Assembly: GCA_913062555.1 (NCBI GenBank)
Contig: CAJXVU010000007.1
Location: 43,971-107,970 of the forward strand
DNA length: 64,000 nucleotides
Reading direction: 5' to 3'
Source: an uncultured Bacteroidota bacterium
GTDB lineage: Bacteria; Bacteroidota; Bacteroidia; Flavobacteriales; Flavobacteriaceae
Under the pieces are notes generated by a model that saw only the letters and a program-made list of their open reading frames with translations, did no database searches and was not told where the DNA came from. Positions within the stretch are counted from its first letter, which is position 1. The number at the start of each line of letters is the position of its first letter. This document shows positions 26,990 through 34,825 of this stretch, piece by piece. Position numbers and translations under genes: made by a program.

Positions 26990-28578
26990 TGTATATAAAA
27001 TTATTAAACCTACCCATATTATTTATATTACTAGTTAGTGTTTATAGCAATGCCCAGCATATTAACATTATACCCCAACCCAATAAAGTGGCACTCAAAG
27101 GACACGTCGTATTCAAAATCTCTGAGTCTACGACTATAGTTAGTTCTAAGGTGAGCAATATTAGCGCAGAAAAGCTTCAAGACATATTGAAATTCGATGC
27201 CAATTTAGAACTTAATATTTCTAATAAACTACACAGGAACAGCATTAGTTTTAAACTTAATAAAGCATTATCAAAAGAAGCTTATCAGTTAGATGTCTCC
27301 ACAAATAGTATAACTATTACGGCTTCTGGTGATTATGGATGGTTTTATGGTATTCAGAGTTTACGTCAGTTAGTTTCAACTTCTCATGATATTCAGGGGG
27401 TTCTTATTAAAGACGAACCTCAATTTGGATGGCGTGCCTATATGTTGGATGAATCACGATATTTCCATGGAGAAGACTTCGTGAAATTATTACTTGATGA
27501 AATGGCTTTATTGAAAATGAATGTCTTTCATTGGCATTTGGTAGACGATGCCGGTTGGCGAATAGAAATAAAAAAATACCCGAAATTAACAAGCATTGGT
27601 TCAAAAAGAACCAATTCCGAAATTGAAACATGGGGCAGTGAAAAATACTCAGGAAAACCACATAGTGGATTTTACACACAAGAACAGATAAAGGAACTTG
27701 TCTCATATGCCAAAGCACGCAATATTACCATTGTTCCAGAATTTGAAATGCCTGGTCACTCAAGCGCTGCCATTGCAGCTTATCCATGGTTAGGTACTAC
27801 CGCAAAATCCATCGAAGTTCCTATAAAATTTGGTAGACATTATGATAATTACGATGTTACCAAACCTGAAGTGATTAGTTTTATAAAAGATGTACTTAAT
27901 GAAATGTTTGAATTATTCCCTTCGGAAGTAATTCATATTGGAGGTGATGAAGTGGGTTATAAAGTTTGGAATGATTCGGAACACGTACAACAATACATGA
28001 AAACAAAAGGATTGAATACACCTGCCGATTTACAAATTGAATTCACCAATAATATTTCGAAGTTTATTGAAAGCAAAGGCCGTAGAATGATGGGTTGGAA
28101 TGAAATAATGGGGATTAATATTCATCAGGGATTTGAAGAAAAAAAAGATGATAAAGAAGCTGAAACAGAATTGGCTCAAAATGTAGTAGTTCATTTTTGG
28201 AAAGGCAGTTTAGATCTAGCAACACAAGCCGCTCAACAAGGCTACAGTATTGTAAATTCCCTTCATAGTAATACCTATTTAGATTATGACTACAAAGCTA
28301 TCAGTTTAGAAAAGGCCTATAATTTCAACCCTATTCCAGAAGGATTAGATGAAATTTATCACAAAAATATTTATGGCCTAGGTTGTCAAATGTGGAGTGA
28401 ATGGACACCTACCAATGATGATATTGCTTACCAGACTTTTCCTAGAATTGCCGCATTCGCCGAGGTAGGGTGGACAAACATCAGTAGTAAAAGTTATAAA
28501 GATTTCACATCTACTTTAAAAAACATACAAAAACGCTGGGATAGATTGCAAATTAAATATGCCAAAGTACTCGAATAA
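26989..28578 (+). CDS. GH20 beta-N-acetylhexosaminidase
   Basis: 529 residues from ATG 26989, which sits in TAATG with the previous stop; an ATG at 26959 lies inside the preceding gene and lacks a signal. Signal peptide ending VYSNAQ. An N-terminal GH20b-type domain (IIPQPNKVALKG...GIQSLRQL) precedes the TIM barrel. The barrel shows GWRAYMLDESRYFHG, MNVFHWHLVDDAGWRIEIKKYP, PEFEMPGHSSAA and the catalytic pair Asp320-Glu321 in HIGGDEVGYKVW; VVHFWKGS and QMWSEWTP line the site. It releases terminal GlcNAc/GalNAc by substrate-assisted catalysis. It lacks the C-terminal F5/8-like domain seen instead on the 20603 sulfatase. Last gene of the operon, followed by a terminator. Confidence 0.95.
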   Translation: MYIKLLNLPILFILLVSVYSNAQHINIIPQPNKVALKGHVVFKISESTTIVSSKVSNISAEKLQDILKFDANLELNISNKLHRNSISFKLNKALSKEAYQLDVSTNSITITASGDYGWFYGIQSLRQLVSTSHDIQGVLIKDEPQFGWRAYMLDESRYFHGEDFVKLLLDEMALLKMNVFHWHLVDDAGWRIEIKKYPKLTSIGSKRTNSEIETWGSEKYSGKPHSGFYTQEQIKELVSYAKARNITIVPEFEMPGHSSAAIAAYPWLGTTAKSIEVPIKFGRHYDNYDVTKPEVISFIKDVLNEMFELFPSEVIHIGGDEVGYKVWNDSEHVQQYMKTKGLNTPADLQIEFTNNISKFIESKGRRMMGWNEIMGINIHQGFEEKKDDKEAETELAQNVVVHFWKGSLDLATQAAQQGYSIVNSLHSNTYLDYDYKAISLEKAYNFNPIPEGLDEIYHKNIYGLGCQMWSEWTPTNDDIAYQTFPRIAAFAEVGWTNISSKSYKDFTSTLKNIQKRWDRLQIKYAKVLE

Positions 28579-28598
28579 TGAGTTATATATCAACTTAT

Positions 28599-28635
28599 AA
28601 AAAAGGGACATCTTCAAATGATGTCCCTTTTCTTT
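28599..28635 (+). terminator. Intrinsic terminator of the rightward sulfatase/GH20 operon
   Basis: A 12-bp perfect stem (AAAAGGGACATC / GATGTCCCTTTT) with a 7-base loop and trailing CTTT, about 23 bases after the stop. Confidence 0.88.
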
Positions 28636-28695
28636 GCCCATATTTGAAAGTCTTGATTATATTTTATACTTTTCCATTCTTCAAAAAAAAAATTA

Positions 28696-30471
28696 ATGTC
28701 AATTAACATAACAAGAATTTTCGATTTCCCTTATTATCAGCTTGAAACTTATAATTTGGAAAAGGCACTTACCACAAAATATAATGGACAGTGGGAATCA
28801 TTATCGACGCAAGAGTATTTAGACAAAGCAAATGCTATTAGTCGTGGTTTATTAAGACTAGGTGTCAATCCCAATGATAAAATTGCGATAATATCAAGTA
28901 ATAATAGAACGGAGTGGAACGTAATGGATATTGGGATTTTACAACTTGGTGCTCAAAATGTACCAATTTACCCAACGATTTCAGAAGAAGATTATGAATA
29001 CATTTTAAATCATAGTGAAGCAAAGTATTGTTTTGTGTCTTGTTCTGAAGTTTTTGAAAAAGTTAAGGCCATTAAAGATCGAGTAACTTCGCTAAAAGCA
29101 GTTTATTCTTTTGATAGTTTAGACGATTGCGAGAGCTGGAATGAAATTCTAAAACTTGGAAAAGATGAAAGCAATCAGGTCGAAGTTGAAGCGAGAAAAG
29201 AAAAGGTTAGTTCAAATGACTTAGCAACACTTATTTATACCTCTGGAACAACTGGAAAGCCAAAAGGGGTAATGCTTTCACATAATAATTTGGTTTCTAA
29301 TGTTCTCGATAGTGAAAAACGTGTGCCTTTAAATTATGGAAAAGCAAAAGCGTTGAGTTTCCTTCCGGTATGTCATGTTTTCGAACGTATGATTCTTTAT
29401 TTATACCAATATTGTGGAGTTGAAATTCATTTTGCTGAATCCATAGAAAAAATGGGTGATAACTTAAAAGAAGTTAAGCCCAATGTGATGACCGCAGTGC
29501 CGAGGCTATATGAAAAAGTATATGATAAAATTTATGCTAAAGGCGCAGCATTAACTGGTATCAAAAAGAAGCTTTTCTTTTGGGCCGTTAACTTAGGCTT
29601 ACAATATGAACCTTATGGTGCAAATGGGTGGTGGTACGAAAAACAATTAGCCATTGCTCGTAAATTAATTTTTTCAAAATGGCAAGAAGGCCTAGGTGGT
29701 AATTTAGAGCTCATGGTTTCTGGAAGCGCCGCATTACAATCGCGACTTACACGAGTATTTGCAGCTGCGGGACTCCCAATAATGGAAGGCTATGGTTTAA
29801 CCGAGACTTCTCCTGTGATCTCTGTCAACTGTCAAAACGATAGTGGTTTTAGAATAGGAACCGTTGGAAGAGTTATAGAAAACGTAGATGTAAAAATAGC
29901 CGAAGATGGAGAGATCTTAGTCAAAGGGCCTAACGTTATGTTGGGTTATTACAAAGACCCTGGTAAAACAGAAGAAGTAATGACTGGTGATTATTTCCAT
30001 ACTGGTGATATTGGGGAGATTTGCAATGATGGGTTTCTTAAAATTACAGATCGTAAAAAGGATATGTTTAAAACCTCAGGTGGAAAATATGTGGTCCCTA
30101 CTCTAATAGAAAATGAATTAAAACAATCCCGATTTATAGAACAAGTAATGGTGATTGGTGAAGGCGAAAAAATGCCTGCAGCTTTAATTCAACCAAACTT
30201 TGAATTTGTAAAGGAATGGGCGAAACGGCATGAAATTGATTTCACTACAAATGCAGAAATCATCACAAACAACGCTTTAATTTCGCGTATTCAAGAAGAA
30301 ATTGATCTTGCCAATACCAATTTTGCAAAATGGGAAACTGTGAAAAAATTCGAGCTTACACCCAATATCTGGTCTATTGATGAAGGTCATCTCACCCCTA
30401 CCATGAAAATGAAACGAAAAGTTGTCAAAGAAAAATATAAAGATCTTATTGAAAAGATATATCGTCCATAA
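28696..30471 (+). CDS. Long-chain fatty acid-CoA ligase (AMP-forming)
   Basis: 591 residues of the ANL superfamily; activates fatty acids with ATP and CoA at the inner face of the membrane. Motifs in order: P-loop LIYTSGTTGKPKGVMLSH (about residues 177-194), LPVCHVFERM, EGYGLTETSPVIS, hinge TGDIGEICNDGFLKITDRKKDMFKTSGGKYV, and the C-terminal Lys in LTPTMKMKRKVVKEKY. The length and LPVCHVFER segment match the FadD15/long-chain type of Bacteroidota. It has its own terminator and then comes the MarR-led fad operon, so it probably supplies acyl-CoA to those enzymes while being transcribed separately. Confidence 0.95.
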   Translation: MSINITRIFDFPYYQLETYNLEKALTTKYNGQWESLSTQEYLDKANAISRGLLRLGVNPNDKIAIISSNNRTEWNVMDIGILQLGAQNVPIYPTISEEDYEYILNHSEAKYCFVSCSEVFEKVKAIKDRVTSLKAVYSFDSLDDCESWNEILKLGKDESNQVEVEARKEKVSSNDLATLIYTSGTTGKPKGVMLSHNNLVSNVLDSEKRVPLNYGKAKALSFLPVCHVFERMILYLYQYCGVEIHFAESIEKMGDNLKEVKPNVMTAVPRLYEKVYDKIYAKGAALTGIKKKLFFWAVNLGLQYEPYGANGWWYEKQLAIARKLIFSKWQEGLGGNLELMVSGSAALQSRLTRVFAAAGLPIMEGYGLTETSPVISVNCQNDSGFRIGTVGRVIENVDVKIAEDGEILVKGPNVMLGYYKDPGKTEEVMTGDYFHTGDIGEICNDGFLKITDRKKDMFKTSGGKYVVPTLIENELKQSRFIEQVMVIGEGEKMPAALIQPNFEFVKEWAKRHEIDFTTNAEIITNNALISRIQEEIDLANTNFAKWETVKKFELTPNIWSIDEGHLTPTMKMKRKVVKEKYKDLIEKIYRP

Positions 30472-30476
30472 TAATT

Positions 30477-30506
30477 AAAACTCCTTAGCATTATAAGGAG
30501 TTTTTT
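30477..30506 (+). terminator. Intrinsic terminator after acyl-CoA ligase
   Basis: An 11-bp stem (AAAACTCCTTA / TAAGGAGTTTT) with loop GCATTA and a T6 tail. It separates the ligase from the fad operon. Confidence 0.88.
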
Positions 30507-30525
30507 ATTGCTGTTAAATTTTATT

Positions 30526-30551
30526 AATTTATTATGCATGCATAATAAATT
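30526..30551. promoter_or_regulatory. 26-bp perfect palindrome, probable MarR operator
   Basis: Each half reads AATTTATTATGCA to the centre, and the second half is its exact reverse complement. It ends 4 bases before the -7 box of the marR-fad operon and therefore covers the polymerase -33/spacer region, the classic place for repression. The inner ATGCATGCAT core is alternating purine-pyrimidine. Confidence 0.7.
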
Positions 30552-30555
30552 TTTG

Positions 30556-30563
30556 TATCTTTG
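30556..30563 (+). promoter_or_regulatory. -7 box TATCTTTG of marR-fad operon
   Basis: An exact TAnnTTTG match 19 bases before the marR ATG, directly downstream of the 26-bp palindrome. No TTG -33 element is visible at normal spacing; that region is occupied by the palindrome. Confidence 0.6.
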
Positions 30564-30582
30564 ACATCAACGCTAGAACTTT

Positions 30583-31038
30583 ATGAAGGACAAAACAATA
30601 GATTATGTACTACGAACCACTTGGTTAGCAGTCAATAAGATGTATAATGAAGAAGCCTCAAAATTTGAAAGCACGATGGCTACGGGATTTACATTATTAA
30701 GCATAGATCCTGAAGATGGTACACCATCGACTTCATTAGGACCAAAAATGGGAATGGAAGCCACCAGCCTATCAAGAATATTAAAATCAATGGAAACTCA
30801 GGGTTTAATAGAAAGAAAACCCAATCCAAAAGATGGTCGAGGGGTATTAATTTATCTCACAGATTTTGGTAGAGAGAAAAGAGAATATTCTAAAGATCGC
30901 GTTTTAATATTTAATGAAACCGTTCGCAAAAATGTTTCGGAAGAAAAACTCAACAACTTTTATGAAGTTGCTGAAATCATAAATGAGCTTGTCTCAAACA
31001 AAAAAATTTATAATCAAAAGAATAATATTCTAAAATAA
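30583..31038 (+). CDS. MarR family transcriptional regulator of the fad operon
   Basis: 151 residues with the winged helix-turn-helix of MarR: LGPKMGMEATSLSRILKSMETQGLIERKPNPKDGRGVLIYLTDFGRE. The DxR wing motif appears here as KDGRG. The N- and C-terminal helices form the dimer interface. It is the first gene of the beta-oxidation operon, 2 bases before fadN, and lies right after a promoter overlapped by a 26-bp palindrome. That favours an autorepressor relieved by an acyl-CoA or fatty acid. The ligand is inferred; the family and position are clear. Confidence 0.92.
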   Translation: MKDKTIDYVLRTTWLAVNKMYNEEASKFESTMATGFTLLSIDPEDGTPSTSLGPKMGMEATSLSRILKSMETQGLIERKPNPKDGRGVLIYLTDFGREKREYSKDRVLIFNETVRKNVSEEKLNNFYEVAEIINELVSNKKIYNQKNNILK

Positions 31039-31040
31039 AA

Positions 31041-33449
31041 ATGAGCACACGTCGAATTAAAAAGGTTGCCGTTATAGGTTCCGGGATTATGGGAAGTGGA
31101 ATTGCATGTCATTTCGCCAATATTGGTGTTGATGTATTATTGCTTGACATTGTTCCTAGAGAATTAAATGATAAAGAGAAAGCTAAGGGCCTAAGTCTAG
31201 AAAATAAGATCGTACGAAATCGTCTAGTAAACGATTCACTTAAAACGGCTTTAAAATCTAAACCCTCCCCCATTTATAAACAAAAATTTGCATCCAGAAT
31301 AACTACAGGAAATCTGGAAGACGATATTTCTAAAATTGCAAATGTAGATTGGATTATTGAAGTTGTTGTTGAACGCCTCGATATCAAGAAACTCGTTTTT
31401 GAAAATATAGAAAAACATAGAACTCCAGGAACTTTAATTACCTCAAATACTTCAGGGATTCCAATTAAATTTATGAGTGAAGGCCGAAGTGAGGATTTCC
31501 AAAAGCATTTCTGTGGGACTCACTTTTTTAACCCTGCGAGATATCTAAAATTATTTGAAATCATTCCAGGACCAAATACCTCACAAGTAGTTCTTGATTT
31601 CTTAAATACTTATGGCGAGCAATTTCTAGGCAAAACCTCTGTTATTGCAAAAGATACCCCTGCATTTATTGGAAATAGAATAGGTATTTTCGGAATACAA
31701 AGTTTATTCCACCAAGTAAAAGAACTCGGATTAACAATTGAGGAAATAGACAAATTAACAGGACCAGTAATTGGTCGCCCAAAATCAGCAACGTTCCGTA
31801 CAGTAGATGTTGTGGGACTGGATACTTTAGTACATGTTGCTAACGGTATTTATGACAATTGTCCTAACGATGAAGCTCACGAATTATTTAAACTGCCAGA
31901 CTTCATCAATAGCATGATGGAGAACAATTGGCTGGGAAGTAAAACAAAACAGGGCTTTTATAAAAAAGTTGTAAGCCCTGATGGTAAAAAAGACATTCTG
32001 TCCCTTGATTTAAACACTTTAGAATATCGCACAAAAAAACGTGCCAACTTTGCAACATTAGAGCTCACAAAAACAATCGATAAAGTTATTGATCGTTTTA
32101 AAGTATTAGCTGCTGGAAAAGATAAAGCAGGCGCTTTCTACAGAACAAATTTTGCGGCAATGTTTCAATATGTTTCTAATAGAATTCCGGAAATTACAGA
32201 TGATCTATATAAAATTGATGATGCAATGAAAGCAGGTTTTGGGTGGGAACATGGTCCCTTTCAAATTTGGGATGCTATTGGCGTTGAAAAAGGAATAGAA
32301 ATCATGAAGGCTGAAGGAAAAGAACCTGCAGCTTGGGTAACAGAGATGTTAGACTCAGGAATCTCTTCGTTCTACAGTGTTAAAAACGGCGCTACTTATG
32401 CTTATGATATTCCTAAAAAAACACAAGTAAAAATCCCAGGACAAGATGCTTTCATCATATTAGATAATATCAGAAAATCAAATGAGGTATTTAAAAATTC
32501 AGGAGTCGTTATTGAAGATTTAGGAGATGGTATATTAAACTGTGAGTTTCAATCTAAAATGAACACCATTGGAGGTGACGTTTTAACAGGATTGAATAAA
32601 GCTATTGATTTAGCCGAAAAAGATTTTGCAGGATTAGTCATTGGTAATCAAGGTGCAAATTTCTCAGTAGGTGCTAATATTGGGATGATCTTTATGATGG
32701 CTGTCGAACAGGAATACGACGAATTAAACATGGCTATTAAATATTTTCAAGATACCATGATGCGAATGCGTTATTCTTCTATTCCTACTATTTCTGCACC
32801 ACACGGAATGACACTTGGTGGAGGATGTGAATTATCATTACATGCCGATAAAGTTGTAGCCGCTGCCGAATCTTATATTGGACTTGTTGAATTTGGTGTT
32901 GGCGTTATCCCTGGTGGTGGAGGTTCAAAAGAAATGGCCTTAAGAGCATCTGATACCTTCAAGAAAAATGATGTAGAATTGAATGTACTTCAAGAATATT
33001 TCTTAACCATAGGAATGGCAAAAGTATCAACCTCAGCTTATGAAGCTTTTGATTTAGGTATTCTTCAAAAAGGAAAAGATGTTGTAGTTGTTAATAAAAA
33101 CAGACAAATTGCAACTGCTAAAGCACATGCAAAATTAATGGCAGATGCAGGATATACACAACCAATAAAACGTCAGGATGTTAAAGTATTAGGAAAACAA
33201 GCACTGGGAATGTTTTTGGTAGGAACTGATGCCATGGAAGCCAGTAAATACATAAGTGCTCACGACCATAAAATAGCAAACAAATTGGCATATGTAATGG
33301 CTGGTGGTGATCTTTCTGAGCCAACATTTGTTAGTGAACAGTATTTGTTGGATATAGAGCGAGAAGCATTTTTAAGCCTATGTACAGAGCGTAAAACCTT
33401 GGAGCGTATTCAGCATATGCTAAAAACTGGGAAACCACTTAGGAATTAA
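31041..33449 (+). CDS. fadN: 3-hydroxyacyl-CoA dehydrogenase / enoyl-CoA hydratase, FadN type
   Basis: An 802-residue bifunctional beta-oxidation enzyme. The dehydrogenase is N-terminal, with an NAD-binding GSGIMGSGIACHFA (about residues 13-26), TSNTSGIPI and the substrate part HFFNPARYLKLFEIIPG. A second 3HCDH C-domain repeat follows (GAFYRTNFAAMFQYVSNRIPE). The hydratase is C-terminal: GANFSVGANIGM, PHGMTLGGGCELSLHADK and FGVGVIPGGGGSKEM. This dehydrogenase-first order is that of Bacillus FadN, not of E. coli FadB/FadJ. It follows marR by 2 bases and is separated from the thiolase by an unusual 129-base repeat-like spacer. Confidence 0.94.
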   Translation: MSTRRIKKVAVIGSGIMGSGIACHFANIGVDVLLLDIVPRELNDKEKAKGLSLENKIVRNRLVNDSLKTALKSKPSPIYKQKFASRITTGNLEDDISKIANVDWIIEVVVERLDIKKLVFENIEKHRTPGTLITSNTSGIPIKFMSEGRSEDFQKHFCGTHFFNPARYLKLFEIIPGPNTSQVVLDFLNTYGEQFLGKTSVIAKDTPAFIGNRIGIFGIQSLFHQVKELGLTIEEIDKLTGPVIGRPKSATFRTVDVVGLDTLVHVANGIYDNCPNDEAHELFKLPDFINSMMENNWLGSKTKQGFYKKVVSPDGKKDILSLDLNTLEYRTKKRANFATLELTKTIDKVIDRFKVLAAGKDKAGAFYRTNFAAMFQYVSNRIPEITDDLYKIDDAMKAGFGWEHGPFQIWDAIGVEKGIEIMKAEGKEPAAWVTEMLDSGISSFYSVKNGATYAYDIPKKTQVKIPGQDAFIILDNIRKSNEVFKNSGVVIEDLGDGILNCEFQSKMNTIGGDVLTGLNKAIDLAEKDFAGLVIGNQGANFSVGANIGMIFMMAVEQEYDELNMAIKYFQDTMMRMRYSSIPTISAPHGMTLGGGCELSLHADKVVAAAESYIGLVEFGVGVIPGGGGSKEMALRASDTFKKNDVELNVLQEYFLTIGMAKVSTSAYEAFDLGILQKGKDVVVVNKNRQIATAKAHAKLMADAGYTQPIKRQDVKVLGKQALGMFLVGTDAMEASKYISAHDHKIANKLAYVMAGGDLSEPTFVSEQYLLDIEREAFLSLCTERKTLERIQHMLKTGKPLRN

Positions 33450-33578
33450 AATCTCCTCTGCCAAATGCCATCTCCCAAAAAGGGAGAATAAAGAGATAAT
33501 TAATATAAATGAAGTATAACATTTAAAATATAACCCAAATAAATGCCCTTTTCTATGGAGAGGGCTAGGGAGAGGAAA
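33450..33578. repeat. Repeat-like element between fadN and fadA
   Basis: A 129-base spacer in an otherwise tight operon. It contains a TCTCCC/GGGAGA hairpin with an A5 loop at 33471-33487 and, at its right end, the purine-rich tract GGAGAGGGCTAGGGAGAGG (33557-33575). Polypurine GGAGAGGGCTAGGG-type sequence and its CTCC-rich partner are typical of interspersed intergenic repeats in flavobacterial genomes. The right edge lies 3 bases before the fadA ATG and supplies its ribosome-binding tract. Confidence 0.5.
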
Positions 33579-34769
33579 ATGAAACAAGCATATATAGTAA
33601 AAGCATACAGAACAGCAGTTGGAAAAGCACCAAAGGGATTGTTCCGTTTTAAAAGAACAGATGAATTGGCAGCAGAAACCATCGCTTATATGATGAAGGA
33701 ATTGCCACAACTGGACAAGACACGAATCGACGATGTTATCGTTGGAAACGCAATGCCAGAAGGCTCGCAAGGATTGAATATGGCTCGTTTAATTTCATTA
33801 ATGGGATTAGATACTGTTGATGTTCCGGGGGTGACTGTTAATCGTTTTTGTTCTTCTGGAATTGAAACTATTGGTATTGCAACTGCAAAAATTCAAGCGG
33901 GAATGGCCGATTGTATTATTGCTGGAGGTGCAGAAAGCATGAGTGCCGTACCAATGACTGGTTATAAAACTGATTTAAATTATGATCTCGTTAATTCTGG
34001 ACATGAGGACTATTATTGGGGTATGGGAAATACTGCTGAAGCAGTTGCCAATCAATTTAAGGTTTCACGTGAAGATCAGGATGAATTTGCTTATAATTCA
34101 CATATGAAGGCGTTAAAAGCTCAAGCTGAAAATCGTTTTCAAGATCAAATCGTACCAATTACAGTCAATCAAACCTTTATTGACACCAACGGTAAGAAGG
34201 CAACAAAATCATATACAGTAACTAAAGACGAAGGTCCACGTGCCGGGACAAGCACAGCTGTCCTTAACAAATTACGCCCAGTATTTGCCGCTGGTGGTAG
34301 CGTAACTGCTGGAAACTCGTCGCAAATGAGTGACGGCGCTGCTTTTGTTTTGGTAATGAGCGAAGACATGGTTAAAGAATTAAATTTAGAACCAATTGCA
34401 AGATTAGTCAACTACGCAGCAGCTGGCGTAGAACCTCGAATTATGGGAATAGGCCCTGTAAAAGCCATACCTAAAGCTTTAAAACAAGCAGGATTGCAGC
34501 AAGATGATATTGCGTTGATAGAATTGAATGAAGCTTTTGCTTCTCAATCTTTAGCAGTAATGAGAGAGTTAAAACTTAACCAAGACATCGTCAATGTTAA
34601 TGGTGGTGCCATCGCTTTAGGACACCCATTGGGTTGTACTGGTGCTAAACTATCGGTGCAACTTTTTGATGAAATGCGAAAACAAAATATGCAAGGCAAA
34701 TACGGAATGGTAACCATGTGTGTTGGTACGGGTCAAGGTGCTGCGGGAATTTTTGAGTTTCTCTCCTAA
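33579..34769 (+). CDS. fadA: Acetyl-CoA C-acyltransferase (3-ketoacyl-CoA thiolase)
   Basis: A 396-residue thiolase that cleaves 3-ketoacyl-CoA to acetyl-CoA. ATG 33579 starts [18 protein letters not shown], the proper thiolase N-terminus; a frame open from 33543 would add repeat-derived residues. The acyl-accepting Cys91 lies in [12 protein letters not shown], with His349 in [15 protein letters not shown] and the acid/base Cys381 in [15 protein letters not shown]. Its ribosome-binding tract GGGAGAGG is purine-only, unusual in this AT-rich, Shine-Dalgarno-poor genome, and comes from the repeat-like spacer upstream. Acts with fadN and fadE. Confidence 0.95.
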   Translation: MKQAYIVKAYRTAVGKAPKGLFRFKRTDELAAETIAYMMKELPQLDKTRIDDVIVGNAMPEGSQGLNMARLISLMGLDTVDVPGVTVNRFCSSGIETIGIATAKIQAGMADCIIAGGAESMSAVPMTGYKTDLNYDLVNSGHEDYYWGMGNTAEAVANQFKVSREDQDEFAYNSHMKALKAQAENRFQDQIVPITVNQTFIDTNGKKATKSYTVTKDEGPRAGTSTAVLNKLRPVFAAGGSVTAGNSSQMSDGAAFVLVMSEDMVKELNLEPIARLVNYAAAGVEPRIMGIGPVKAIPKALKQAGLQQDDIALIELNEAFASQSLAVMRELKLNQDIVNVNGGAIALGHPLGCTGAKLSVQLFDEMRKQNMQGKYGMVTMCVGTGQGAAGIFEFLS

Positions 34770-34825
34770 GAATCACAATAAAAAAGAAACTAAAATCAAG
34801 ACTAAAATCTACAATTTTTATAAAA

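Noticed and set aside
33420..33770. 116-codon minus-strand frame across the fadN-fadA spacer
   Set aside because: Mostly antisense to fadN and fadA, Cys/Phe-rich low-quality composition, no start context; the spacer is better explained as a repeat-like element.
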